26,553 nucleotides of DNA from CBDCWA01 sp046048295 (GCA_046048295.1 JBJOGJ010000024.1:1-26553); one strand, 5' to 3'. Positions 1 through 7,850 are shown, counted from the stretch's first letter. The notes: generated by a model from the sequence alone, not told the origin. Made by a program: numbers and translations.

Positions 1-631
1 CGAGCACTTCCTCGAGGACGCTGTCCCAGATGACCTCGATCTTGGGGTTCTTGAACAGGCGGTCCTGCATGATCCGTTCGGCGCGGAAGCTGTCGCGGCG
101 GTGGACGACGGTGACCTTGCTCGCGAAGTTGGTCAGGAATATCGCCTCCTCTACCGCGGTGTTGCCGCCGCCGACGACGATCACCTCCTTGCCGCGATAG
201 AAGAAGCCATCGCAGGTGGCGCAGGCGGAGACACCATAGCCCTTGAAGGTCTCCTCGGTCGGAATGCCGAGCCAGCGTGCCTGGGCGCCGGTGCAGATGA
301 TGAGTGCGTCACACGTGTACTGGGCGTTGCCGTCGCCGGTCAGGCGGAACGGGCGCGAGGTGAGGTCGATATCGACGATGTGGTCCATCACCATCTCGGT
401 GCCGACGTGGGCGGCCTGCGCCTGCATCTGCTCCATCAGCCAGGGGCCCTGGATGACCTCGGCGAAGCCTGGATAGTTCTCGACGTCGGTGGTGATCGTC
501 AACTGGCCGCCGGGCTGGATGCCCTGGATGACCAGGGGTTCGAGCATGGCGCGGGCGGCGTATATCGCGGCGGTGTAGCCGGCCGGACCAGAGCCCAGGA
601 TGATGACCTTCGCGTGCTTGTTGTCCGACAT
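1..631 (-). CDS. trxB: Thioredoxin reductase, C-terminal part missing (window edge)
   Basis: NADPH-dependent flavoenzyme that reduces thioredoxin in the cytoplasm. Only the first 210 residues are inside the window; the family is usually about 320 residues, so the gene continues beyond base 1. Visible are the FAD-binding GSGPAG loop (residues 13-18), the redox pair CATC (Cys137, Cys140) and the NADP-binding GGGNTA motif (154-159), in the normal order. The ATG at 631 is preceded by an AGGTGA-like ribosome site, which fixes the start. The gene follows radC by 91 bases on the same strand. No defect is visible in the part present. The identification is secure. Confidence 0.96.
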   Translation of the reverse strand, partial: MSDNKHAKVIILGSGPAGYTAAIYAARAMLEPLVIQGIQPGGQLTITTDVENYPGFAEVIQGPWLMEQMQAQAAHVGTEMVMDHIVDIDLTSRPFRLTGDGNAQYTCDALIICTGAQARWLGIPTEETFKGYGVSACATCDGFFYRGKEVIVVGGGNTAVEEAIFLTNFASKVTVVHRRDSFRAERIMQDRLFKNPKIEVIWDSVLEEVL

Positions 632-722
632 CGTCACCTCTCTCTCGCGTCGTGGGCGGGCCTTGCCAATCGTATCAGGCTATATGCACGAAATTGCATG
701 ACAGATCGAGGGAGACAGTGCC

Positions 723-1490
723 TCACAACAGACCTTGCGCCTTCATGCTGAAGTCGCCCTGGCGGCCGACAATGATGTGGTCGTGAACGGTGATGCCCAG
801 CGGCTTGGCGGCCATGACGATCTGCTTCGTCAGATCGACGTCGGCGCGCGAGGGCGTCGTGTCGCCGGAAGGGTGGTTGTGCACGAGGATGATGGCCGTG
901 GAGGAGAGTTCCAGCGCGCGTTTCACGACCTCGCGGATGTAGACCGGAGTATGGTCGACGGTGCCCTGCTGCTGGATCTCGTCGGCGATCAGCTTGTTCT
1001 TCTTGTCGAGAAACAGAATGCGGAACTGCTCGCGATTCTCGTAGCCCATCGAGGCGCGGCAGTACTCGACGACGCTCGACCAGGTGGAAAGGACGGGCTT
1101 CTGCATGATCTCCCGCTTCATGAGGCGGAGCGCCGCGGCGCGCACGAGCTTCAATTCCTCGACGACGCGGCGGCCGACGCCGGTCACCTCCGTCAGCAGA
1201 GGTTCGGGCGCATTGACGACTTCGGCAAAGGACCCGAAGCGGGCGAGCAGGCGCTTGGCGAGATCCTTGGTATCGCGGCGGGGTATGGCCCGGAAAAGGA
1301 CGAGTTCCAGAAGCTCGTAGTCGGGCATGGCATCGGCGCCGCCCTGCATAAAGCGTTCGCGCAGTCGCTCGCGGTGGCCAAGGTGGAGGGGGGAGGCCTC
1401 GAACAGCTCGGCCTGGCTGGTCTGTTCCTGATCGGTGGTCTGCGACTCGCCGGTCGAGACTGGGGCCGAGCCGGGTCTTGCTGCAGCCAT
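723..1490 (-). CDS. radC: RadC/JAB-domain protein (DNA repair protein RadC family)
   Basis: 255 residues. The N-terminal half carries a helix-hairpin-helix segment (around 100-110, TEVTGVGRR). The C-terminal half is a JAB/MPN domain with the metal-binding JAMM signature: His204 and His206 in HNHPSGD, and Asp217. The family is historically called a DNA repair protein, but that role is doubted in model bacteria, so the function should be read as a probable metal-dependent JAB-fold hydrolase of unknown substrate. The ATG at 1490 has a run of G (GGGGGG) at ribosome-site distance. It lies 33 bases after map on the same strand, a pairing common in rhizobial-type genomes, so co-transcription with map is likely. 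Confidence 0.93.
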   Translation of the reverse strand: MAAARPGSAPVSTGESQTTDQEQTSQAELFEASPLHLGHRERLRERFMQGGADAMPDYELLELVLFRAIPRRDTKDLAKRLLARFGSFAEVVNAPEPLLTEVTGVGRRVVEELKLVRAAALRLMKREIMQKPVLSTWSSVVEYCRASMGYENREQFRILFLDKKNKLIADEIQQQGTVDHTPVYIREVVKRALELSSTAIILVHNHPSGDTTPSRADVDLTKQIVMAAKPLGITVHDHIIVGRQGDFSMKAQGLL

Positions 1491-1523
1491 TTCGATCCCC
1501 CCAGGCTGGACGATACTCGATCC

Positions 1524-2342
1524 TCAGACGTACGGCGGCTGGTGATAACCGGCAGGCGAGAAGGTAAAGACCTCATAGCCGTCGGCCGTCACGCCGAGAG
1601 TATGCTCGAACTGGGCGGAGAGTTCCCGGTCGCGCGTCACGGCGGTCCAGCCGTCGGCCAATGGCTTCACGGCGGCCTTGCCGAGGTTGATCATCGGTTC
1701 GATGGTGAACAACATGCCGGGCTCGAGCTTGATGCCTTCGCCGGGCTCGCCGTAGTGGAGAATATTGGGGCGGTCATGGAACTGGCGGCCAAGGCCGTGG
1801 CCGCAATAGTCGCGCACGACGCTGCACCGCTCAGCCTCAGCGTAGCGTTGGATCGCAGCGCCGATGTCGCCGGTCGTGGCGCCGGGCTTCACGGCAGCGA
1901 CACCACGCATCAGGCATTCATAGGTGACCTCGATGAGGCGTGCGGCACGACGCGAGATCTCGCCGACCGGAAACATCCGGCTCGTGTCGCCATGCCAACC
2001 GTCTACGATCAGGGTGACGTCGATATTGACGATATCGCCTTCGCGCAGCGGCTTGGCGTTCGGAATGCCATGGCAGACGACGTGATTGATGGACGTGCAG
2101 ATGGCCTTCGGAAAACCGCGGTAGTTGAGCGGGGCGGGGATGGCGCCGTGGTCGAGGGCGAATTCAACGACGAGATCGTCGAGGCGCTCGGTGGTGACGC
2201 CCGGCTGCACGTAAGGGGCGAGCATGTCGATGGCGGCGGCGGCCAGTTGGCCTGCCTTGCGCATACCTGCAAACGCCTCCGGCCCGTGGATCTTGATCTT
2301 CGAGCTGTTCGTCGTGACGTGGCCGTAGTCGAGGTTGTTCAT
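1524..2342 (-). CDS. map: Methionine aminopeptidase, type I
   Basis: Removes the initiator methionine from nascent proteins. 272 residues from the ATG at 2342. The five metal ligands are present at Asp108, Asp119, His182, Glu215 and Glu246, a constant offset of 11 from the E. coli enzyme (97, 108, 171, 204, 235). The reading frame is open upstream to a TTG at 2414 and an ATG at 2402. I chose 2342 because the conserved N-terminus begins there and because a TATATT -10-like box (2375-2380) and the rplS terminator lie in the upstream part. The ribosome site before 2342 is weak. Radc follows 33 bases later. The function is secure; the start is moderately sure. Confidence 0.95.
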   Translation of the reverse strand: MNNLDYGHVTTNSSKIKIHGPEAFAGMRKAGQLAAAAIDMLAPYVQPGVTTERLDDLVVEFALDHGAIPAPLNYRGFPKAICTSINHVVCHGIPNAKPLREGDIVNIDVTLIVDGWHGDTSRMFPVGEISRRAARLIEVTYECLMRGVAAVKPGATTGDIGAAIQRYAEAERCSVVRDYCGHGLGRQFHDRPNILHYGEPGEGIKLEPGMLFTIEPMINLGKAAVKPLADGWTAVTRDRELSAQFEHTLGVTADGYEVFTFSPAGYHQPPYV

Positions 2343-2374
2343 GTGCTGGATTACCCGTCGAACCGTTCCCTGCG

Positions 2375-2380
2375 AATATA
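2375..2380 (-). promoter_or_regulatory. Possible -10 box for map
   Basis: TATATT on the minus strand, 33 bases upstream of the chosen map start and downstream of the rplS terminator hairpin. No convincing -35 hexamer was found at normal spacing, so this is only a candidate. It fits map having its own transcript. Confidence 0.3.
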
Positions 2381-2410
2381 GGTCATGGCAGGCGCGGTGC
2401 ATAGCCGCAT

Positions 2411-2447
2411 ACAAACGAATGAGGGGCGCTGCGCGTGCAGGCCCCTC
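2411..2447 (-). terminator. Hairpin terminator after rplS
   Basis: On the minus strand GAGGGGC (2441-2447) pairs perfectly with GCCCCTC (2421-2427) across a 13-base loop, followed by the T-rich TTCGTTTGT. It lies about 40 bases after the rplS stop codon and before map. A 7-bp GC stem with a modest T tract is typical of intrinsic terminators, possibly a leaky one. Confidence 0.7.
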
Positions 2448-2488
2448 GCAACAAGATCATGCGCTTCGAACAAGACGAAGCATGCAGA

Positions 2489-3214
2489 TCACTTGTTCTC
2501 TGCGTCGCCTTCCGTATCTGCCGGCGCTTCCTCGACGGCAGCCTCGGTCGACAGGCGCTGGGCCTGGCCGATCCAGTCCTCGCGCTCGATGCGGCCGTCC
2601 AGCTTGAGGGCATCGTCGAGGTTGGCCATGTCGTCGTCCGAGAAAGCGGCGATCTGGTCGTAACGGAGGACGTTGAACTTCTTGAGCAACTGCGCCAGGT
2701 CGGCGTTGATGCCCGTGATCTGGGTAAGATCCTGCGCCTCGCCCTTCGGCTTGCGGAAGCCCTTGAACGCGTTGTTCAGGCGCTTGGCGCGAGCGTCCGA
2801 GCGCTCGACGATACGGGCGGACTTGCCGCGGCGGCCACGGAGATAATAGAGCTTGGCGCGGCGGACGCGGCCGCGGCGGAGGACCTCGATCTCCTCGATG
2901 AAAGGCGAGTAGAGCGGAAATACGCGTTCGACACCCTCACCGTAAGAAATCTTGCGGACGGTGAAGTTCTCGTGCACGCCGCCGCCGGAGCGAGCAATCA
3001 CCACACCCTCGTAGGCCTGGAGACGGAATGCTGCCTTCTCCTCCTGAGCAGCCTTGCCCCTGACCTTTGCCTGACCCTTGCCCTGGGGTGTCGAGTCGCC
3101 TTCGATGACCTTTACGGTGACGCGGACGGTGTCGCCGGCGCCAAATTCCGGGATTATGCGCTTGGCGGTGATAGCCGCCATCTGCTCGCGCTCGAGCTCC
3201 TGGATGATGTTCAT
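2489..3214 (-). CDS. rplS: 50S ribosomal protein L19 with internal insertion and extra C-terminal helix-hairpin-helix domain
   Basis: 241 residues, about twice the usual 115-130 of L19. The core is clear: MNIIQELEREQ at the start, FTVRKISYGEGVERVFPLYSP (split across 85-104), then RRGRVRRAKLYYLRGRRGK (113-131). Two additions stand out. A charged insertion of about 20 residues (roughly 40-62) interrupts the loop where E. coli has only a few residues before the AFEGVV strand. A C-terminal domain (about 160-222, with QITGIN and REDWIGQAQR) resembles the small helix-hairpin-helix tail I know from L21 and NuoE-like proteins of Hyphomicrobiales. An acidic tail closes the protein. The start is ATG at 3214, where L19 homology begins, with AAGGA upstream. 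The open frame further upstream (to 3325) is not conserved in character. trmD precedes it. Confidence 0.93.
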   Translation of the reverse strand: MNIIQELEREQMAAITAKRIIPEFGAGDTVRVTVKVIEGDSTPQGKGQAKVRGKAAQEEKAAFRLQAYEGVVIARSGGGVHENFTVRKISYGEGVERVFPLYSPFIEEIEVLRRGRVRRAKLYYLRGRRGKSARIVERSDARAKRLNNAFKGFRKPKGEAQDLTQITGINADLAQLLKKFNVLRYDQIAAFSDDDMANLDDALKLDGRIEREDWIGQAQRLSTEAAVEEAPADTEGDAENK

Positions 3215-3399
3215 CTTGCTTGTCCTTGATTGTACATCAAAAGCAGAGGATCCCGGCGCGCGTCCAGGGGACCGGCAGGGTTCATGCAGCCCATCAGCGG
3301 GAATTAAGCGCTCTCCATAGCGCAAGTGGCGGCAGGTGTCGATGGGAAAGGCGTGCTGCGGCGCGGGCTCTGCGTTTTATCCGGCCGGCGCCCGAAAAC

Positions 3400-4110
3400 T
3401 CACCGGGACTTGGACGGGAGAAGGTCGGGGCGGCGGCGAGCGGTCAGCGCCTCGGCCTCGGCGCGGCGCCAATCGGCGATGCGCTTGTGGTCGCCGGACA
3501 GGAGAACATCAGGAATTTCGTGGCCTTCCCAGGTGCGTGGGCGGGTGTACTGCGGGTATTCGAGCAGGCCGGACGCGAAGCTTTCCTCGGCGAGGGAAGC
3601 CGGCTGGCCGATAACGCCGGGCAAGAGGCGCACGCAGGCGTCCATCAGCACCATGGCGGCAAGCTCGCCACCGGAGAGGACATAGTCGCCGATGGAGACC
3701 TCGCGCAGGCCGCGGGCCTCTATGACGCGCTGGTCGACGCCTTCGAAACGGCCGGCGAGCAGGAGGACGCCGGGGCCGTCGGCAAGTTCACGGGCGAGAT
3801 GCTGGCTCAAGGGTTCGCCGCGCGGGCTCAGGTAGATGGCAGGCAGATCCTCGGCGCCCTGGCGCGCATGGTCGAGGGCGGCGGCGACGACGTCACAGCG
3901 GAGCACCATGCCGGCGCCACCGCCGGCGGGTGTGTCGTCGACGGAGCGATGCTGGCCGATGCCGAAGTCGCGCAAGTGGATGGTGTCGAGCGACCACAGG
4001 CCGCCGGCAAGGGCGGTGCCGGCGAGCGAGGCTCCGAGCGGGCCCGGGAACATCTCCGGAAAGAGCGTGACGACGCGGGCGCGCCAGGGCGCCGGTCCGT
4101 TCATCGTCAT
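3400..4110 (-). CDS. trmD: tRNA (guanine37-N1)-methyltransferase
   Basis: Methylates G37 next to the anticodon using SAM, which prevents +1 frameshifting. 236 residues, a usual length. Family motifs are visible: LFPEMF (16-21), SVDDTPAGGGAGMVL (56-70), GRFEGVDQRVIE (120-131), the knot segment IGDYVLSGGEL (140-150), LLEYPQYTRP (182-191) and LLSGDHKRIADWR (203-215). By hand alignment the residue matching E. coli Asp169 is Glu176. Start: ATG at 4110 with AGGTG nine bases upstream; ATG 4104 and an upstream GTG at 4149 are less likely. It sits between a DUF1330 gene and rplS. The usual partners rpsP and rimM are not next to it. Confidence 0.96.
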   Translation of the reverse strand: MTMNGPAPWRARVVTLFPEMFPGPLGASLAGTALAGGLWSLDTIHLRDFGIGQHRSVDDTPAGGGAGMVLRCDVVAAALDHARQGAEDLPAIYLSPRGEPLSQHLARELADGPGVLLLAGRFEGVDQRVIEARGLREVSIGDYVLSGGELAAMVLMDACVRLLPGVIGQPASLAEESFASGLLEYPQYTRPRTWEGHEIPDVLLSGDHKRIADWRRAEAEALTARRRPDLLPSKSR

Positions 4111-4141
4111 GGCGTCAGGCACCTGGGTTCGGCGGGCCGGT

Positions 4142-4429
4142 TCACGCACCCTCGACGATGACGATGTCGATCTCGCCGGCGCCGGCGCGCAGCTTCTTCA
4201 CCTCGGCGTACTCGGGCCCGAACGCGTAGGCATGAGCCTGCTCGTATGAGGGGAACTCGATGATGACGTTGCGCGGGCGGCCGTTGCCCTCGGCAACTTC
4301 GGACTTGCCGCCGCGGGCGATCGGGACGCCGCCGAACTTCTTCATGACTTCGCCGCCGGCCGCGGCGTATTTGGACCAGGCTTCCGGGTCGGTGACGGTG
4401 GCGCGGGCGATCAGGTAGGCTTTGGGCAT
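4142..4429 (-). CDS. DUF1330 family small protein
   Basis: 95 residues with the look of the DUF1330 dimeric alpha/beta-barrel (ferredoxin-like) family: MPKAYLIARATVTDPEAW at the start, then FGGVPIARGG, and RNVIIEFPSYEQAHAY. The biochemical role of the family is not established. Start: the ATG at 4429 has a strong GGAGG five bases upstream; in-frame codons to 4474 lie beyond that site and are rejected. It follows the secreted propeller gene across a 79-base repeat-containing gap and ends 31 bases before trmD. pyrF-DUF1330 neighbourhoods are familiar in this bacterial order, here split by the propeller gene. Confidence 0.85.
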   Translation of the reverse strand: MPKAYLIARATVTDPEAWSKYAAAGGEVMKKFGGVPIARGGKSEVAEGNGRPRNVIIEFPSYEQAHAYAFGPEYAEVKKLRAGAGEIDIVIVEGA

Positions 4430-4439
4430 GGGGTCCTCC

Positions 4440-4502
4440 GGGCAATGGTGAGCGGGCAGTCCGTGCTTTCGCAACTGCCCACTGCCTAACTGCCTATTGC
4501 CT
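4440..4502. repeat. Short tandem and inverted repeat cluster between two genes
   Basis: The plus strand carries a run of imperfect ACTGCC(TA) units at 4474-4501. GGGCAGT (4454-4460) is an exact inverted match to ACTGCCC (4474-4480), and GGCAAT (4441-4446) to ATTGCC (4496-4501), giving nested stems. On the minus strand this lies between the propeller gene and DUF1330, directly upstream of the DUF1330 ribosome site. There is no T tract, so it is not a classic terminator. It may be a small intergenic repeat or an mRNA structure. Confidence 0.5.
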
Positions 4503-4508
4503 CGACCG

Positions 4509-5738
4509 TCAATCCGATGGCGGCAGCGTGACGTGAATGATCCGGTTGGTGGCGCTCTGGTGGATCAACAGGTTGCCATCGCGGGTCACGTCGAGGTGGC
4601 GCAGAATGCCCGAATAGAAGGTGCCGGAAGGGATCGGCCAGCTCTGGAACTTCTCGTTGCGCGGATCGAAGCGGACGAGCATGTCCGGGCGCACGCCGGA
4701 TTCGTTGTACCAGATGATGCCGTTGACCACCGCGATCGCGTAGGGGTGGGACTTCGGGCCGCTCGGCGACGCCCATTCCTTGACTTCGCCGGTTTCGGGG
4801 TTCAGGCGGCCGATGCGACCGCGGGCGGAATTCACGAACCAGATCATGCCGTCCTCTGCGAGCGCCAGGCGGCGGATCTTGGTCTTCGGATCAGGGATCT
4901 TGAACTCCTTGAGCGCCATGGTCTTCGGATCCATGCGCACGATGCAGTTGGAGCCGTTGCAGGCCATCCAGAGAGCGCCGTCGACGTCCACCTTAATTCC
5001 GTAGGGACGCGAATCCTCGGTCGGGAACTTGACGATCTTGATGTCACCCGTCTTCGGGTCCAGGCGGCCGGCGCGGTTCGAGTGCTGCATCGTGAACCAG
5101 ATGATACCGGCCTTGTCGATGACGGCAGTATGTGGATCCTTGGCTTCGGGATCGGGCATCTTGTAGACGGTGATCTTTTCCGTCTTCGGATCGAATTTGC
5201 CCATCGTCCCGTTCTTGTTGCCGGTGTACCAGATGTTGCCTTCGTGGTCGTGGAAGACAGAATGCGGCTTGGCAGTGGGGTCGAGCGCCCACTCCTTCAT
5301 CTCGCCGGTCTTGGGATTGATGCGACCGATGTTGGAGCCGAACTGGCCGGCCCACCAGATCATGCCATCGGGTGTCTCGATCGGGTCGCGGGCGCGTTGG
5401 CCGAGGGTCGGGACGACCCATTCCTTGTACTTGATCTTTGCATCGCCGGGGACGGGTGTCGACTTGCGCTTGTCATTGGGCGGGAAGTGCTTTGCCAGGT
5501 AGGCGGTGATCGTCTTTTCCTCGGGTGTGCCCTTGAGGTCGATCATGGTGGCGATGACCTTGCCCCAGTCTTCCTCCGTATAACCGGAGCTCCGATCGAT
5601 GTTGCGGACGGGATGGCAGGCGGCGCACATGCCGGCGACCAGATCCTTGCCGGGGCCCTCGGGCAGATCTTGCGCGGCGGCGGGTAGAGCGGAAACGAGA
5701 AGCGTGGCAGCCAGTGGCGCGATAATGCGTGTCGACAT
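4509..5738 (-). CDS. Exported cytochrome c / Vgb-like beta-propeller fusion protein
   Basis: 409 residues. A signal peptide spans about 1-22, ending PAAAQ. Next is a small c-type cytochrome domain with one haem motif CAACH (38-42), followed by a helix typical of such domains and ending YLAKHFPP. From about 115 to the end there are repeated blades of the virginiamycin B lyase/streptogramin lyase propeller type, each with a G-x-IWxx core and a DPKTG-like turn (for example GNIWYTGNKNG, GIIWFTMQHS, GALWMACNGS, GMIWFVNSARG). The product should be periplasmic. Annotation as a streptogramin lyase would be unsafe: I cannot confirm the lyase His/Glu residues, and the haem domain suggests electron transfer or an uncharacterised oxidoreductase. 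Start at ATG 5738 gives the clean signal peptide; the open frame to 5804 does not. Confidence 0.82.
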   Translation of the reverse strand: MSTRIIAPLAATLLVSALPAAAQDLPEGPGKDLVAGMCAACHPVRNIDRSSGYTEEDWGKVIATMIDLKGTPEEKTITAYLAKHFPPNDKRKSTPVPGDAKIKYKEWVVPTLGQRARDPIETPDGMIWWAGQFGSNIGRINPKTGEMKEWALDPTAKPHSVFHDHEGNIWYTGNKNGTMGKFDPKTEKITVYKMPDPEAKDPHTAVIDKAGIIWFTMQHSNRAGRLDPKTGDIKIVKFPTEDSRPYGIKVDVDGALWMACNGSNCIVRMDPKTMALKEFKIPDPKTKIRRLALAEDGMIWFVNSARGRIGRLNPETGEVKEWASPSGPKSHPYAIAVVNGIIWYNESGVRPDMLVRFDPRNEKFQSWPIPSGTFYSGILRHLDVTRDGNLLIHQSATNRIIHVTLPPSD

Positions 5739-5775
5739 TGCGGGTCTCGCGTAGGTTCGGATGCAGTGGTGGCGA

Positions 5776-5804
5776 CTATCGGTACAGAATGTCGCAGGAG
5801 TCAA
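5776..5804 (-). promoter_or_regulatory. Candidate sigma70-type promoter for the cytochrome/propeller gene
   Basis: On the minus strand TTGACT (5799-5804) is followed after 17 bases by CGATAG (5776-5781). It sits 37 bases upstream of the propeller start and just after the pyrF stop. The -35 matches 5 of 6; the -10 is weak. It suggests that the propeller gene can be transcribed independently of pyrF. Confidence 0.4.
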
Positions 5805-5813
5805 GGAGGGATG

Positions 5814-6524
5814 CTAGCGGAGTGCGGCTTCGATGTGGTCGAGGAAGCGGCAGGCCATCGTGGGTGGATCGTCGGCGGCGGTGATGGGGCGGCCGACAAC
5901 GATATGGTCGGCGCCGGCGGCGATGGCGCTTTCGGGAGTCGCGATGCGGGTCTGGTCGCCGGCGTCGCTGCCGGGAAGACGTATACCCGGTGTGACGAGG
6001 AGGAAGGGCGCAGGCAGCGCCTCGCGGATCGACCGCGCCTCCTGGCCCGAGGCGACGACACCGTCTATGCCGGCCTCAGAGGTCAGCCGGGCACGCTTCA
6101 GGACGAGGCTGGCGGGCTCCAGTGCAATGCCCTGCTCCTCGAGATCGTGCTGGTCGAGACTGGTCAGTACGGTGACGGCGAGGATTTTCAGGTCGGAGCC
6201 GGTGCGGCCGACACTGGCTGCATGCAAGGTCTTGGTGTCGTGGCCGTGAATGGTCAGTAAATCGACGCCGATGCGGGCCGCGGCGGCTACGGCGCGCTCG
6301 ACGGTGTTCGGGATATCGAGGAACTTCATGTCGAGGAAGACACGCTTGCCTTCGGCCTTGAGCTCCTGGGCGAAGTCGAGCCCGCCCTGCATGACGAGTT
6401 CGAGACCGACCTTATAGAAGGTGACGGAGTCGCCGAGACGCGTGACGAGCCCGCGGGCCTCGTCAATGGTCGGCACGTCCAGGGCGACGATGAGGCGATC
6501 CTTGATGTCGGCTGGAGAAGGCAT
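5814..6524 (-). CDS. pyrF: Orotidine 5'-phosphate decarboxylase
   Basis: Last step of de novo UMP synthesis: converts OMP to UMP in the cytoplasm. 236 residues, normal for the bacterial type. The substrate-binding start IVALDVP (12-18), the catalytic DMKFLDIPNT (65-74, with Asp65, Lys67 and Asp70), VTVLTSLDQ, VTPGIRLPG and the phosphate-binding VVGRPIT near the end are all present. ATG at 6524 has an AAGGAACAGAGA ribosome site; the frame runs open to 6581 but overlaps dnaJ there. The gene is 22 bases after dnaJ, so it is probably part of the dnaJ transcript. Confidence 0.96.
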   Translation of the reverse strand: MPSPADIKDRLIVALDVPTIDEARGLVTRLGDSVTFYKVGLELVMQGGLDFAQELKAEGKRVFLDMKFLDIPNTVERAVAAAARIGVDLLTIHGHDTKTLHAASVGRTGSDLKILAVTVLTSLDQHDLEEQGIALEPASLVLKRARLTSEAGIDGVVASGQEARSIREALPAPFLLVTPGIRLPGSDAGDQTRIATPESAIAAGADHIVVGRPITAADDPPTMACRFLDHIEAALR

Positions 6525-6546
6525 TCTCTGTTCCTTCCGGCGCTCG

Positions 6547-7692
6547 TCAGGAGCCCTTGCCGTCGAAGAACTCGCGTACACGGGCGAAGAAGCCGGTGCT
6601 CTCCGGGCTCGTCTCCTTGTGGCTTTCCTTCTCGAACTCGGCGAGGAGCTCGCGCTGGCGCTTCGTCAGGTTCTTCGGCGTCTCGACGTCGAGCTGGATG
6701 TACATGTCGCCGAGCTGCTTCGAGCGAAGCACGGGCATGCCCTTGCCTTTTAGGCGGAGCTGGGTGCCGCTCTCGCTGCCTTCGGGCACTTTGACCTTCG
6801 TTGCCGCGCCTTCGACGGTCGGAACCTCGACATTGCCGCCCAGTGCGGCCGTGACCATGGAGATCGGAACGCGGCAGAAGATGTCGGAGCCGTCGCGTTG
6901 GAAGAACTCGTGGTTCTTGATCGACAGGAAGATGTAGAGGTCGCCGGGCGGGCCGCCGCGCAGACCGGCCTCGCCCTCGCCGGCAAGGCGGATGCGGGTG
7001 CCGTCCTCGACGCCGGGCGGAATGTTGACGGACAACGTCTTGTCCTTGGTCACACGGCCCTGACCATTGCACTTGGCGCATGGCTCGGCGACGACCTCGC
7101 CGCGGCCGTGGCAGCTCGGGCAGGTGCGCTCGATGGTGAAGAAACCCTGGGTGGCGCGCACCTTGCCGTGACCGGCGCAGGTGGTGCAGGTGGTCGGCTT
7201 GGTGCCGGGCTTGGCGCCGGTGCCGGTGCAGGTCTCGCAGGTGACGCTGGTCGGTACGGTGATCTTGGCCGTCCTGCCGTTGTAGGCGTCGAGCAGCTCG
7301 ATCTCGAGGTTGTAGCGAACGTCCGAGCCGCGTTCGCGCCCGCCACGGTCGCGCGTCTGGCCGCGCCGGCCGCCCATGAACTCGCCGAACAGGTCGTCGA
7401 AAATGTCGGACATCGAGGCGGCGAAGTCCGGTCCGAAGCCGCCGGCACCAGGGTGGCCGCCTGCGCCGTCGAACGCGGCGTGGCCGAACTGATCGTAGGC
7501 AGCGCGTTTCTGCGGATCCTTCAGGGCCTCATAGGCCTCGTTGATTTCCTTGAAGCGGTGCTCCGATCCCTGATCACCAGGGTTGCGGTCCGGATGGTAT
7601 TCCTTTGCGAGACGCCGAAAGGCCGATTTGACGTCCTGGTCGGAGGCATCCCTCTTCACACCGAGCGTCTCGTAGTAGCAGCGTTTGGCCAT
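6547..7692 (-). CDS. dnaJ: Chaperone protein DnaJ (Hsp40)
   Basis: Co-chaperone that delivers substrates to DnaK and stimulates its ATPase. 381 residues. J domain with HPD at 33-35, a Gly/Phe-rich linker (about 76-110), the zinc region with four CxxCxGxG units at 152-159, 169-176, 191-198 and 205-212, and the C-terminal substrate domains ending FFARVREFFDGKGS. It is a complete type I DnaJ. ATG at 7692 is the start; the ribosome site is weak (AAGAAG). It lies 171 bases after dnaK, separated by a hairpin terminator, so part of its expression may come from readthrough or from its own promoter. Confidence 0.97.
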   Translation of the reverse strand: MAKRCYYETLGVKRDASDQDVKSAFRRLAKEYHPDRNPGDQGSEHRFKEINEAYEALKDPQKRAAYDQFGHAAFDGAGGHPGAGGFGPDFAASMSDIFDDLFGEFMGGRRGQTRDRGGRERGSDVRYNLEIELLDAYNGRTAKITVPTSVTCETCTGTGAKPGTKPTTCTTCAGHGKVRATQGFFTIERTCPSCHGRGEVVAEPCAKCNGQGRVTKDKTLSVNIPPGVEDGTRIRLAGEGEAGLRGGPPGDLYIFLSIKNHEFFQRDGSDIFCRVPISMVTAALGGNVEVPTVEGAATKVKVPEGSESGTQLRLKGKGMPVLRSKQLGDMYIQLDVETPKNLTKRQRELLAEFEKESHKETSPESTGFFARVREFFDGKGS

Positions 7693-7811
7693 GGGGCGCT
7701 TCTTAAATGTCCTGCCGGGCGGATCACGACGAATCCCAGTTAGCAGATTATGCTGACGTTCGGAATGCCGCGTACTGGGCCGATCCAGCAGGTAACACAG
7801 ATTTATCGGCT

Positions 7812-7850
7812 ACAGGAAGAAGCCCCGACCGTCGATCGAACGGCCGGGGC
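7812..7850 (-). terminator. Intrinsic terminator after dnaK
   Basis: On the minus strand GCCCCGGCCG (7841-7850) pairs with CGGTCGGGGC (7822-7831), one G-T wobble in ten, across a 9-base loop, then TTCTTCCTGT. It begins 14 bases after the dnaK stop. It would keep dnaK transcripts in excess over dnaJ. Confidence 0.75.

Noticed and set aside
735..2381. Long plus-strand open frame of 548 residues opposite radC and map
   Set aside because: It is the antisense shadow of two well-supported genes with intact catalytic motifs; GC-rich codon bias keeps the opposite frame open.
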